Shown here piece by piece: positions 29,733 through 38,475 of a stretch of DNA of 64,000 bases (positions are counted from its first letter, which is position 1; the number at the start of each line of letters is the position of its first letter). The stretch comes from Bacteroidota bacterium (GTDB lineage Bacteria > Bacteroidota > Bacteroidia > B-17B0 > Aurantibacillaceae). The stretch is taken from positions 310,001 through 374,000 of the forward strand of contig JAUXTT010000011.1 of the NCBI GenBank assembly GCA_030684395.1, written 5' to 3'. The notes beneath the pieces were generated by a model. That model made no database searches and had not been told where the DNA came from. It worked only from the letters and a program-made list of their open reading frames with translations. The translations under genes and the position numbers were made by a program.

Positions 29733-30180
29733 GACCATTATTTCAGACACCAGTTGTTTTATTATTCTGGCGAATATTGGCGAGTTGGAAATTCTTCATA
29801 AAGTTTACGAACAAATTATTACAACAATTGATATTGCCTCTGAATTTGGAGAGCCCTTGCCTGAATGGGTCAAAATTGTCTCTGTAACAGACAAATACAA
29901 ACAGCAACTTTTAGAAATGCAACTTGACAAAGGTGAATCTAGTGCAATTGCACTTGCCTTAGAGATTCCCAATAGTACAATAATTCTTGATGATTATAAA
30001 GCTCGTAAAATAGCAGAACAACTTAATATTAAATACACTGGAACAATAGGTGTAATTATTAAAGCAAAACTCAAAGGGGTTATTCCATCAATTAAACCCT
30101 TATTAGAAAAAATAAAACAAACTGATTTTAGATTATCGCCTGAAATTGAATTATTGGCATTAAAAGAAGCTCACGAATAA
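29725..30180 (+). CDS. DUF3368 PIN-like toxin
   Basis: A 151-residue PIN-domain-like protein. Acidic residues expected for a Mg2+ ribonuclease are the Asp in IISDTSCFIILANI (residue 8), Glu in LDKGESSAIALAL (about residue 73) and the Asp pair in IILDDYKARKIAEQL (about residue 91). C-terminal GTIGVIIKAKLKGVI is typical of DUF3368. With the upstream UPF0175 gene it forms a type II toxin-antitoxin module; toxicity is inferred from family only. Confidence 0.87.
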   Translation: MHKTIISDTSCFIILANIGELEILHKVYEQIITTIDIASEFGEPLPEWVKIVSVTDKYKQQLLEMQLDKGESSAIALALEIPNSTIILDDYKARKIAEQLNIKYTGTIGVIIKAKLKGVIPSIKPLLEKIKQTDFRLSPEIELLALKEAHE

Positions 30181-30197
30181 ATCAATACTCTTACAAC

Positions 30198-30923
30198 ATG
30201 CAGCTATCCAAAACAGCAACCACAGCACCTAAATCCTTCGACAAAGAAAAAACAAAAATTGAAACGCTTAAACTTGTTGAAGAGATTTCTTCACTGCAAA
30301 AAATTCTTTATGCACAAGGAAAGTATAAAGTGCTCATTATTCTTCAAGGTATGGATGCATCGGGAAAAGATGGGACAGTATCAACTGTTTTTAAGGGTGT
30401 AAATCCACTTGGATGCAGAGTTCAGGCTTTTAAAGCACCTACTTCCGAAGAATTGGCTCATGACTTTTTGTGGAGAATTCATCCGCATGTTCCCGGAAAA
30501 GGTTGGATACATATTTTTAACCGCTCTCATTATGAAGATATTTTGGTTCCTAGTGTGAACAAACTAGCTCCTAAAGAAGAAATTAAAAAACGTTTTACAC
30601 ACATCAATAATTTTGAAAAACTTTTGGTGGATAATAACACCCTGATCTTAAAATTCTTTCTTCACATTTCTAAAGAAGAACAGGCTGGAAGATTGGAAGA
30701 AAGAAAAACCAATCCTAAAAAATTCTGGAAACACAATGATCAGGATGCGGTGGTAGCGAAATCATGGGATAAATACATGGAGGTTTATCAGCAGGTTTTT
30801 GAAGAATGTGATAAATTCGCCGAATGGCACATTATTCCGGCAGATCAAAACTGGTACAGAGACTATCTGGTTGCAAAAACAATTGTGAAAGAAATGAAAA
30901 AACTGGATTTGAAATACGAGTAA
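30198..30923 (+). CDS. Polyphosphate kinase 2 family protein
   Basis: A 241-residue single-domain PPK2. It transfers phosphate between polyphosphate and nucleotides. Walker A is GMDASGKDGTVS near residue 50, followed by the PPK2 signature FKGVNPLGCRVQAFKAPTSEE and the lid Arg in FNRSHYEDIL near residue 110. EERKTNPKKFWKHNDQD is the usual later motif. Whether it makes nucleotides or polyP cannot be read; members of this short class usually phosphorylate AMP or ADP. It starts 18 bases after the toxin gene, with no separate promoter seen, so it may be read from the toxin-antitoxin promoter. Confidence 0.9.
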   Translation: MQLSKTATTAPKSFDKEKTKIETLKLVEEISSLQKILYAQGKYKVLIILQGMDASGKDGTVSTVFKGVNPLGCRVQAFKAPTSEELAHDFLWRIHPHVPGKGWIHIFNRSHYEDILVPSVNKLAPKEEIKKRFTHINNFEKLLVDNNTLILKFFLHISKEEQAGRLEERKTNPKKFWKHNDQDAVVAKSWDKYMEVYQQVFEECDKFAEWHIIPADQNWYRDYLVAKTIVKEMKKLDLKYE

Positions 30924-30944
30924 TGGTTCAATAAACTTCACTCA

Positions 30945-30973
30945 TTGTAGTTGAATCAATTATCCTACCTTTG
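30945..30973 (+). promoter_or_regulatory. Bacteroidetes promoter of the gene at 30979
   Basis: TTG (30945-30947), 18 bases, then TACCTTTG (30966-30973). The ATG is 5 bases further on, so the transcript is predicted to be leaderless or nearly so. Confidence 0.65.
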
Positions 30974-30978
30974 TCGAG

Positions 30979-31458
30979 ATGAAATCGTCGAGCCTCAACG
31001 AAGTAAAAAAAGAATTACAAACACTTTCTCCAAAAGAATTGGCTGAAATGTGTATTGCATTGGCTAAGTACAAAAAAGATAACAAAGAATATTTAGATTA
31101 CTTACTATTTGAAGCACACGGCAAAGAAGATTATATTGCGCGCATAAAAGAAGAAATAGACGAAGCCTTTATTTTAATGAAAGGTCAGGGCAATTTATAT
31201 TACAACAAAAAAAGTCTGCGAAAAGTACTTCGGATGATAAGTAAATACAGCAAATACATTGGAGAAAAAACTGCCAGCATTGAACTTCTGATCTATTTCT
31301 GTCTGAAACTAAAAAAATCAGGAATTCCATTCCACGAAAGCAAGTTGATCGTGAATATGTATGAGCAGCAAATAAAAAAAATCACCACGCTTATTAATTC
31401 ATTACATGAAGATATAAGGCAGGATTATGCTGATGATCTGGAGCAAATAACTGGCTGA
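30979..31458 (+). CDS. Unknown all-helical protein
   Basis: A 159-residue soluble protein predicted by eye to be all helical, with many Lys, Glu and Leu: LKKELQTLSPKELAEMCIALAKYKKDNKEYLDYLLFEAHGKEDY near the N-terminus. I do not recognise a domain; it resembles small conserved proteins of this phylum. Its own promoter lies just upstream. It ends 6 bases before a family A repeat. No function proposed. Confidence 0.72.
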   Translation: MKSSSLNEVKKELQTLSPKELAEMCIALAKYKKDNKEYLDYLLFEAHGKEDYIARIKEEIDEAFILMKGQGNLYYNKKSLRKVLRMISKYSKYIGEKTASIELLIYFCLKLKKSGIPFHESKLIVNMYEQQIKKITTLINSLHEDIRQDYADDLEQITG

Positions 31459-31463
31459 GTATA

Positions 31464-31570
31464 GAACGCAGATGACGCAGATGATTATGATTATCACTGA
31501 TCTCTTCTTATTTAAATAAAGCAATCAAAAAATCATAAAAAATCTGCCTGATCCGCGTCCTCTGCGTTCC
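31464..31570. repeat. Family A palindromic repeat
   Basis: Left arm GAACGCAGATGACGCAGATG (31464-31483) and inverted right arm CTGCCTGATCCGCGTCCTCT then GCGTTCC (31544-31570). Each arm holds tandem 9-base units of CGCAGATGA type. It fills the gap between convergent genes and could form a long imperfect hairpin. Confidence 0.75.
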
Positions 31571-31574
31571 ATTT

Positions 31575-32201
31575 TTAATTCACTTTCACTTTAAACCTCA
31601 CCTCCACATCAGTTTCCCCGGGAGGAAACGTACCGTCTTTTGCACCTGGTTGATGACGTAAAGTGATGGTGAATGGATGCTGATTTCCTGCAGTATTGGA
31701 ATTAGTCCTTATTTTAAATTGCTGCCCTATTCCCCTGTTATTTGCGTCCAGATCTAAGTAGGTGATTTCTATTCCTGACCCCGAAAGAATCGTTGAATAA
31801 GGATTTCCAACAGGATTTGTTTGTTCGAAAAAGAACATATGGTCCTGGCCTTCTTCTACTACTTCGTTCGAGATGGTATCAACAGGATTTTTTGTTTCGT
31901 CCAATAAAAATAATTCAGCCAGGTAAGTAGTAGAGTCGTTTAAGGTAATCAATGAATCTACGGCTAAAGGCAAGTAAGTTCCAATATTCCCTCCATCACC
32001 ATCTGCATCTTTAAATATAAATGGCGAACCGATAATATAATTTCCACTGACTGAATCTTTAATATAGATCTTCATTGTAGTAATGATCTCACCGCTATTG
32101 GTTGGGCTAAGTGGATTGTTTGCAGAAGGCTCTTCATTCTTTTTCTTTAAGCACGAAGAAACAGCCAGTGCGAATAAAAATAATATAATTATACTTTTCA
32201 T
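31575..32201 (-). CDS. Small lipoprotein of a TonB-receptor operon
   Basis: A 208-residue lipoprotein (lipobox AVSSC, Cys near residue 17). The mature part has KDADGDGGNIGTYLPLAVDSLITLNDSTTYLAEL and HPFTITLRHQPGAKDG, a beta-rich domain often encoded beside TonB-dependent receptors in this phylum. It follows the receptor gene 69 bases downstream, with a 20-bp palindrome between. It probably binds the receptor's substrate or helps assemble it; evidence is context only. Confidence 0.75.
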   Translation of the reverse strand: MKSIIILFLFALAVSSCLKKKNEEPSANNPLSPTNSGEIITTMKIYIKDSVSGNYIIGSPFIFKDADGDGGNIGTYLPLAVDSLITLNDSTTYLAELFLLDETKNPVDTISNEVVEEGQDHMFFFEQTNPVGNPYSTILSGSGIEITYLDLDANNRGIGQQFKIRTNSNTAGNQHPFTITLRHQPGAKDGTFPPGETDVEVRFKVKVN

Positions 32202-32240
32202 GTCTATTGATTTAGTAATTTAATTTATCTGTCGGCATCA

Positions 32241-32260
32241 ATCCCGATAGCTATCGGGAT
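32241..32260. repeat. 20-bp perfect palindrome
   Basis: ATCCCGATAGCTATCGGGAT, perfectly self-complementary, between the receptor and lipoprotein genes. It contains the 18-bp palindrome core seen at 7486-7503. Confidence 0.85.
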
Positions 32261-32270
32261 ACTTCGTGGA

Positions 32271-34592
32271 TCATTTTTTATCAAATACTGTAAATGGCAC
32301 ATTTAACCTGAATTGAATATTTGTTCCAACTGCATCTGTATAATATCTAAAGCGATCCAAATAATCCCTGTAAATTTTATTAGTTACGTTGCTTCCGCTA
32401 ACTCCAATTCCGATCTCCTGATTCTTAACTTTAATTTTAGTTGCAACATCAAAGCCTATCAAATAATATCCTTTGGGAGGTGGCGCGTAATCGCTATTTT
32501 GTGGAATGCGCCATTGTTTAGTAACATATTCCAATGAAGCCGACACATAAGTGCTTTTTAATTTCTTTGTTTCTTTGAGCTTATACGTTAAGCTTGCTTC
32601 TACTCTGTCAGAAGGCATCCATACCAACCAATCATTATTACTAAGATCTTGTCCACGCAAAAACATTCCTTTTACCTGAACAAATGTATTCTTCATAAAT
32701 TCCACATTGATCTTATAATCAATTCCTGAGATCAGTGCATCCGTTTGCTTGTAATAAAACACCGGAAATGCTCCTTTAATAGTAAGCTCAGGTTCAGTAC
32801 CCGGACTCAGGTATATAAAGCCTTTGAAATAATTGGAATAAGCAGTTACATCCGCTTCAATCCTTTCATTCTTAAAACTTCCGGTTGTAATAAAACTATA
32901 ACAACGCTCTTGTTTTATTTTTTCATCACCCTTTTCTATAGAAGCAGAGCCATGATGCAAACCGTTTGAGTATAATTCATTCACTGCAGGTGCTCTCCAG
33001 GCAGTGCTCAGGTTTGTAAATAAATGAAATTGCTGTGTGGGTTTGTAAATCCATCCGGTATTCACACTCACATTTTTAAATTTCAGGAAAGGTGATTGCA
33101 ATACATTGTTCGAATAATAATAGCTATGCAAATATTTCTCGTCGTACCTCGCGCCCAGTTCTAATTCATATTTATGTTTCACATAACGTTCAATGGCAAA
33201 AGCACCCCATGTGTTGTTTTCAAAATTTGGGATCAAATACCTTCCCAAATAAACATTGGTTTGATTCATATAACTTGCTCCATAGGTTCCTCTGAATGAA
33301 TTAATGTTATCATGTTCCCATGCTAAATCAATTGTTTTAGAAGTGATACGATAATCTAAGTCAGCTTTCGTAGTATCGTACGAAGTGGAGTTTTTTGGAA
33401 TATGTTTATCAAATTCTTTTCGGATATTATATTGATAAGCAGCCGTAACATATAAGCGCGAACGTAAACCCGTATGAATATGCATTTTTGTTTTCACCAA
33501 TTCATGTGCAATGTTTTGTTTTGGCCTGCCTATGTAATAAGAAAACGCAGCTAAACTATCCTGTGGCTTAGCACTTGCAAATGCTGAAGTAAGATCGGTA
33601 AGATTTCCAATGTGCGCGCCACTAAATACTCCTATGGTAGAATGAAACTGAGAGTAGAAAAATTCAACTCCCAATTTTTTTCGGTGATATCCTAAAGCGT
33701 AAGAGAAGTTTTTTTCCAACATACCCGTGTTCTTCAAATAGTATTCAGGTGTTTTCATATTCCCACCCTGTTTCATTGTTCCCTGAACTCTCCAGGCAAA
33801 ACCTCTTATTTTTTCAAAAGACCCCTGCATTATTCCAGACACTACTCCTGCCCTGCCATTCGTAAATCCAATTGCGTTGAACTCCCCTGTAATTGCAGCT
33901 GTATCAGGTAAGGTTTCCGGCTCTAACAAAATAGCACCTGCAATTGCATCACTTCCATATCTTACACTTGCTGCCCCTTTTACAACACTAATATTCTTCG
34001 CCATAAAAGGGTCGATCTCGGGAGCGTGTTCATTTCCCCATTGTTGTCCTTCCTGCCTGATGCCATTGTTCAATATCAAAATACGGTAGCCTTGCATACC
34101 ATGGATCATAGGCTTGGAAATGGTAGCACCTGTATTTAATGTTGTTACTCCCGAACTACTTTTTAGGGCATCAGCTAAGGTCTTTCCTTTTGCTTTGTCG
34201 ATCTCTTCTTGTTTGATATTATCAATAGTTTGGGTCGGCTTGTAATCAACCCGCTCCACAATTTCCACATCAGCTAATTCGTGCAAACTATGAGGTAGTT
34301 TAAAATTAACGAGTGTGTTTTTTGTTACGCTTACTTTTATTGAGGTATCGGCGCAACCAAGGTGAATGATGCGCAGGGTATAATCACCGGCACATAATTT
34401 TTCTATCTTAAATTCGCCTTTATCATTAGAATTGGTACTGAAATTAATTTCCTTTACCGAAACTATAGTAAACTCAAGCGGTTCTCCATCATCCTTATCG
34501 GTTATTTTCCCGAGTAAAGTAAAATTACATTCCTGGGCAAAGCCATTTGCCAGCAATAAAAAGAAAAGAAATGTTTGTATTGTTTTTCGCAT
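32271..34592 (-). CDS. TonB-dependent outer-membrane receptor
   Basis: A protein of 773 residues that imports a scarce ligand through the outer membrane using TonB energy. Order: signal peptide (to FAQEC, about residue 21), an N-terminal carboxypeptidase-regulatory domain (LLGKITDKDDGEPLEFTIVSV), a plug domain near residues 110-225 (LADALKSSSGVTTLNTGATISKPMIHGMQGYRILILNNG, PEIDPFMAKNISVVKGAASVRYGSDAIAG), then a 22-strand-type barrel. The ATG at 34592 gives the signal peptide; a longer frame would run into yidD. Neighbours suggest a metal ligand, not proven. Confidence 0.93.
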   Translation of the reverse strand: MRKTIQTFLFFLLLANGFAQECNFTLLGKITDKDDGEPLEFTIVSVKEINFSTNSNDKGEFKIEKLCAGDYTLRIIHLGCADTSIKVSVTKNTLVNFKLPHSLHELADVEIVERVDYKPTQTIDNIKQEEIDKAKGKTLADALKSSSGVTTLNTGATISKPMIHGMQGYRILILNNGIRQEGQQWGNEHAPEIDPFMAKNISVVKGAASVRYGSDAIAGAILLEPETLPDTAAITGEFNAIGFTNGRAGVVSGIMQGSFEKIRGFAWRVQGTMKQGGNMKTPEYYLKNTGMLEKNFSYALGYHRKKLGVEFFYSQFHSTIGVFSGAHIGNLTDLTSAFASAKPQDSLAAFSYYIGRPKQNIAHELVKTKMHIHTGLRSRLYVTAAYQYNIRKEFDKHIPKNSTSYDTTKADLDYRITSKTIDLAWEHDNINSFRGTYGASYMNQTNVYLGRYLIPNFENNTWGAFAIERYVKHKYELELGARYDEKYLHSYYYSNNVLQSPFLKFKNVSVNTGWIYKPTQQFHLFTNLSTAWRAPAVNELYSNGLHHGSASIEKGDEKIKQERCYSFITTGSFKNERIEADVTAYSNYFKGFIYLSPGTEPELTIKGAFPVFYYKQTDALISGIDYKINVEFMKNTFVQVKGMFLRGQDLSNNDWLVWMPSDRVEASLTYKLKETKKLKSTYVSASLEYVTKQWRIPQNSDYAPPPKGYYLIGFDVATKIKVKNQEIGIGVSGSNVTNKIYRDYLDRFRYYTDAVGTNIQFRLNVPFTVFDKK

Positions 34593-34615
34593 CCTGATTG
34601 GTGCGAAGCATTTAT

Positions 34616-34825
34616 TTATGGAACCGGATCGTGGCCATGTGGCCCCCAAGGGTGACATTTGGCAAACCTTTTTAAACCCAACCATCCTCCTTTTAATGCC
34701 CCGTATTTTTGCAATGCTTCAATGGTATATTGCGAACACGTTGGCTGAAATCTGCACGAAGCCGGTAAATGAGGTGATATAGCTTTTTGGTAAAAACGTA
34801 CCAGTAGTATAAATAAAAACTTCAC
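34616..34825 (-). CDS. yidD: Membrane protein insertion efficiency factor YidD
   Basis: A 69-residue YidD protein: [34 protein letters not shown]-like sequence with the invariant SCRFxPTCSxY motif near residues 23-33 and [13 protein letters not shown] at the end. YidD helps YidC insert membrane proteins and in most bacteria sits by rnpA-yidC. Here it is 23 bases upstream of the TonB-receptor gene on the same strand, away from yidC. Confidence 0.93.
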   Translation of the reverse strand: MKFLFILLVRFYQKAISPHLPASCRFQPTCSQYTIEALQKYGALKGGWLGLKRFAKCHPWGPHGHDPVP

Positions 34826-34866
34826 TTATTAATTTTGTTTAATACTAATTGAATTGAACCGTGGTA

Positions 34867-35202
34867 TTAAACAGCGGGCGGGCCACGAAGGGTAATCGTG
34901 TCTGCATTTTTTCTGTCAGGAAATCTTTCCTGATAATTATCAGAAACAGTTTCTCCCGTTCTGCGGAAAGGGGAGCAATTAAGAATAAATTTAAAAATGG
35001 TAAAATATACAGGCGTTTCAAATTTTTCGAGTCCGCAATTTTGAGTGTTGTTGTCGGAAGCAAAATTATCTTCCCCCGTAAGATTTTGTTCAATAACGTG
35101 TGTATGTCCCATCAGTTTATGCAAATACACTTTCGGAAGTGCTGTAAACAACACAACGGCTAGCATCACAAAACTTATTATTACACGTACCTTCTTAGAC
35201 AT
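34867..35202 (-). CDS. Small membrane-anchored protein with His-rich motif
   Basis: A 111-residue protein with an N-terminal hydrophobic segment (about 7-24) and then KVYLHKLMGHTHVIEQ, a His-containing motif often seen in short proteins that precede metal-related TonB receptors in Bacteroidetes. It ends RGPPAV. Two Cys occur in the middle part. It is the first gene of the yidD-receptor-lipoprotein run on the minus strand. Metal binding is inferred. Confidence 0.6.
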   Translation of the reverse strand: MSKKVRVIISFVMLAVVLFTALPKVYLHKLMGHTHVIEQNLTGEDNFASDNNTQNCGLEKFETPVYFTIFKFILNCSPFRRTGETVSDNYQERFPDRKNADTITLRGPPAV

Positions 35203-35362
35203 AACTGAAACAAATGTATAAAATAATTCCTTAAAGCAAAGTTATTAAACAATTTTTGCATCTACCGCAGCAAAAAGGGTCTTTTTGATTGGCACAATGG
35301 AAGGTGCCAAATGTTTTTTCAAAGGCTTTACTAATTCCTTACATTTGCATAACAATTGAGCC

Positions 35363-36670
35363 ATGACAGCAAGTATTTCAGAAATCCACCAATTATTTAT
35401 AGCAGCCGGGCAAAAGATTTGTACCGATACCCGTAAACTTGAAAAGGGAGCAATTTTCTTTGCATTAAAAGGCCCTAACTTTAACGCAAATGAATTAGCT
35501 GAAAAAGCTATTGAGCAGGGTTGCAGTTATGCTATTATTGATGATGCTGCTTTCTCTTCAGTCGCAAAGACCATTATAGTGAAAGATGTTTTAGAAACAT
35601 TGCAGGCATTAGCCAACTTCCATAGAAAAACATTTTCCATTCCATTTTTAGGAATCACCGGAAGCAACGGAAAAACTACCAGTAAAGAATTGATAAATGC
35701 AGTGCTATCGAAAAAATTCAGAACACTTGCTACCGAAGGCAATCTCAACAATCATATTGGAGTTCCATTAACCCTACTAAAAGTAACTAAAGAACATGAG
35801 TTTGCCATTATTGAAATGGGGGCCAATCACCAGGGCGAAATTGATATGCTATGCCGAATTGCTGAGCCTGATTTTGGTGTGATCACTAATATCGGAAAAG
35901 CTCATTTGGAAGGTTTTGGCGGAATGGAAGGTGTTAAAAAAGGGAAAAGCGAATTGTATAAATACATTGCAGAAAAGAAGGGTAAAATATTTTTACACGG
36001 TGATGATGAAATATTATCAGAATTAAGCTCAGCAAATGATAAAGTAACATACGGTACAAACAAATTGTATGATGTGGTTGGTAAGATCAACACTTCTTCC
36101 GAACAGGTTGAGTTTGCATGGAAAACCAAAGAGAAAGCAGGTGATTTAGCAAAATGTACTTTCATTAAAACAAACATTATTGGGGTTTATAATTATCATA
36201 ATTTGTTATGTGCTGCCTGTATAGGAAATTATTTTGGAGTGAATGAAGTTGATATTAATAATGCATTGGCAAATTATCAGCCAACCAACAATCGTTCGCA
36301 ATTACAATTAACAGCCAACAATAAATTAATATTGGATTATTACAATGCTAACCCTACAAGTATGCGGGCCGCTATTGAAAATTTTGCCAACATAGATGCA
36401 AAAAACAAAATGCTGATTTTGGGAGATATGTTGGAATTAGGTGCAGATGCTGCAAAAGAGCACACACAAATTGTAGAGCTGCTGCATGAAAAAAAATTAG
36501 ATTCGTATTATTTAGTAGGGCCTATTTTCAGCAGTGTTACCAACACTAAAACTTTTAAAAATTCGGAAGAGGCTGCCGGCTTTTTAGGTAAAGAACAGTT
36601 AAAAGAAAGAATCATCCTGATAAAAGGATCAAGGGGTATTAAACTGGAATTAGTTTTGCCGGTTTTATGA
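35363..36670 (+). CDS. murF: UDP-N-acetylmuramoyl-tripeptide-D-Ala-D-Ala ligase
   Basis: A Mur ligase of 435 residues that adds D-Ala-D-Ala to the UDP-muramoyl-tripeptide in peptidoglycan synthesis. The ATP-binding loop is ITGSNGKTTSKEL near residue 97. Conserved later segments are TEGNLNNHIGVPLTLL, EMGANHQGEID and NPTSMRAAIENF, which distinguish MurF from MurE and MurC. It is not part of the dcw cluster at 59 kb, as is common in this phylum. Its -7 element is TACATTTG (35340-35347). Confidence 0.95.
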   Translation: MTASISEIHQLFIAAGQKICTDTRKLEKGAIFFALKGPNFNANELAEKAIEQGCSYAIIDDAAFSSVAKTIIVKDVLETLQALANFHRKTFSIPFLGITGSNGKTTSKELINAVLSKKFRTLATEGNLNNHIGVPLTLLKVTKEHEFAIIEMGANHQGEIDMLCRIAEPDFGVITNIGKAHLEGFGGMEGVKKGKSELYKYIAEKKGKIFLHGDDEILSELSSANDKVTYGTNKLYDVVGKINTSSEQVEFAWKTKEKAGDLAKCTFIKTNIIGVYNYHNLLCAACIGNYFGVNEVDINNALANYQPTNNRSQLQLTANNKLILDYYNANPTSMRAAIENFANIDAKNKMLILGDMLELGADAAKEHTQIVELLHEKKLDSYYLVGPIFSSVTNTKTFKNSEEAAGFLGKEQLKERIILIKGSRGIKLELVLPVL

Positions 36671-36813
36671 GATAAAAGAGAATACCCGAAGATTGAAATT
36701 GATAATCGACCTTTCGACTACAATCAGGATCCAAAGACAAATAATTAAAATGTGGTTAGAATTCTAAAATTTAAGCTTTTCATTCCGATAGATTTCTATC
36801 TGGATTCATTTAT

Positions 36814-36842
36814 CAATTAAACATTTTAGTTGAGTTTAATTG
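36814..36842. repeat. 9-bp inverted repeat upstream of menG
   Basis: CAATTAAAC (36814-36822) and GTTTAATTG (36834-36842) are perfectly inverted with an 11-base gap, about 22 bases before the presumed -33 element of menG (TTG 36864-36866; -7 GACCTTTG 36888-36895). The 242 bases between murF and menG contain nothing else that I can call. Confidence 0.4.
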
Positions 36843-36912
36843 AATAATAAAGCCCTTATTATATTGGCTAAAACCAAAAATCTTTACGACCTTTGCGACC
36901 AATAAAAATTAC

Positions 36913-37641
36913 ATGTCTCAGGAGCCAGTAACACCTTACCATTCTAAAACCGAAAGTAAAAAGCAACAGGTTGCAACTATGTTCAACAACATTGCTAATA
37001 GTTACGACAGGCTCAATCAGGTAATGTCGGTTGGAATCCACCATAAATGGCGAAGAAAAGCGGTGAAAGAATTCATCAACAGCAAACCGGAGCAGGTATT
37101 GGACATAGCTACAGGTACAGGAGACTTTGCTATTGAAGCTTTAAAAGCCAATCCTAAAAAAGTAACAGGTGTAGATATTTCTGAAGGCATGTTAAAGTTT
37201 GGAAAAGAAAAGATCATTAAAGCAGGGCTTCAGGATAAAATTGAGCTTGACTTGGGCGATGCAGAAAATCTAAAATTTGCAGACAATACCTTTGATGTGA
37301 TAACTGTTGGTTTCGGTGTTCGTAATTTCGAAAACCTCGAATTAGGTTTAAGCAATATGCTTCGTGTATTAAAACCTGGTGGAAAAGTGGTGGTACTTGA
37401 GTTTTCCAAACCCCGTGGCTTTTTTAAATACATGTATAACATTTATTTCAAAGGCATTTTACCACTTATTGGCAAGCTGTTTTCTAAAGACAATGCTGCC
37501 TACACGTATCTTCCCGAATCTGTTCAGGCTTTCCCTGATTTCGAGAATTTTACTGCCATTTTAGACAAAGTTGGATATAAAAACACCAAATACAAGTCTT
37601 TGACCTTTGGTGTAGCATGCATTTACACTGCTACAAAATAA
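36913..37641 (+). CDS. menG: Demethylmenaquinone methyltransferase
   Basis: The SAM-dependent last step of menaquinone synthesis (UbiE/MenG family), 242 residues. The SAM site is VLDIATGTGDFAIEAL near residue 57. Family motifs are FNNIANSYDRLNQVMSVGIHHKWRR near residues 22-46 and VGFGVRNFENLELGL near residue 135. The gene usually sits next to porT in this phylum, as here. Confidence 0.95.
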   Translation: MSQEPVTPYHSKTESKKQQVATMFNNIANSYDRLNQVMSVGIHHKWRRKAVKEFINSKPEQVLDIATGTGDFAIEALKANPKKVTGVDISEGMLKFGKEKIIKAGLQDKIELDLGDAENLKFADNTFDVITVGFGVRNFENLELGLSNMLRVLKPGGKVVVLEFSKPRGFFKYMYNIYFKGILPLIGKLFSKDNAAYTYLPESVQAFPDFENFTAILDKVGYKNTKYKSLTFGVACIYTATK

Positions 37642-37707
37642 TTTCGTATTTTTAGCGTTCTAATTTCCTTTGAACTGTAAGTGTTATTTCGTCTACATAC
37701 CCATTTT

Positions 37708-38460
37708 ATGCGCGTTGCAATCATAGCATTTATATTATTGATTAGTTCCGGTGCTTATGCACAGTTTGGCAGAGGCGATCAAGGCGGTAACTTACCCCGT
37801 TTCTACAAACAACACATTCATTTCGGATTCAGCATTGGAGTAAATCGTACTGATTTCAGAGTTCATACGGTTCCAAATTCGGAACTTTATACCAATCATT
37901 ACGATTCTATTGTTTACCCGGATGATACATTGAGCTTAAAATCCATTTCTACAAAACCGGAAACAGGTTTTAACCTTGGTATCATTTGCGATGTACGTTT
38001 GCAGGAATATATTCGCTTGCGTTTTTTACCCAATATTGCTTTTGGTTCCCGTCAGTTGATCTATACTTTTTCCAAACCTTATCATAATGACACCACTTTC
38101 ACTACCACAAAAAAAATAGAATCCACCTTTATTAATTTTCCTATCGATTTAAAAATTCAATCTAAACGTATTGGCAACTTTGGCGCCTATGTTGTGGGTG
38201 GTGGAAATTATAGTATTGATCTTGCATCACAAAAAAAACAAAAAGCGGATGACCTTGTGGTGCGTTTAAAATCAAACGATATTTATTATCAGGCAGGTGG
38301 CGGTGTTGATTTCTATCTCCCTTATTTCAAGCTTTCATTAGAAGGAAAAGTAATGGTAGGTGTAAAAAACATTCTGATACAAGATGATAAGTACTACACC
38401 AAACCAATCGACAAATTAAACTCACATATATTTTTATTTTCCATAACATTTGAAGGATAA
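37708..38460 (+). CDS. porT: PorT-like type IX secretion outer-membrane protein
   Basis: A protein of 250 residues with a signal peptide (to AYAQF, about residue 20) and an eight-strand-type beta barrel. FYKQHIHFGFSIGVNRTDFRV near residue 32 and a terminal LNSHIFLFSITFEG match PorT, a component of type IX secretion. The menG-porT order supports it. A GTG nine codons upstream is possible, but the ATG at 37708 gives a clean signal peptide. Confidence 0.85.
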   Translation: MRVAIIAFILLISSGAYAQFGRGDQGGNLPRFYKQHIHFGFSIGVNRTDFRVHTVPNSELYTNHYDSIVYPDDTLSLKSISTKPETGFNLGIICDVRLQEYIRLRFLPNIAFGSRQLIYTFSKPYHNDTTFTTTKKIESTFINFPIDLKIQSKRIGNFGAYVVGGGNYSIDLASQKKQKADDLVVRLKSNDIYYQAGGGVDFYLPYFKLSLEGKVMVGVKNILIQDDKYYTKPIDKLNSHIFLFSITFEG

Positions 38461-38475
38461 TACCCTTCCTGAATT

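Noticed and set aside
29505-30180. Toxin-antitoxin pair as part of a larger genomic island
   Set aside because: Flanking serC and ppk2 are ordinary chromosomal genes and no integrase, tRNA or direct repeat marks an island.
34861-35163. 100-codon open frame on the plus strand opposite the small His-motif gene
   Set aside because: The minus-strand frame has a signal-like helix and operon context; the plus-strand one has neither.
35363-36670. murF located outside the dcw cluster as an anomaly
   Set aside because: This separation is common in Bacteroidota, so it is ordinary.
36671-36912. Possible small gene or RNA between murF and menG
   Set aside because: No reading frame, tRNA-like fold or terminator beyond one short inverted repeat and a promoter-like motif was seen.
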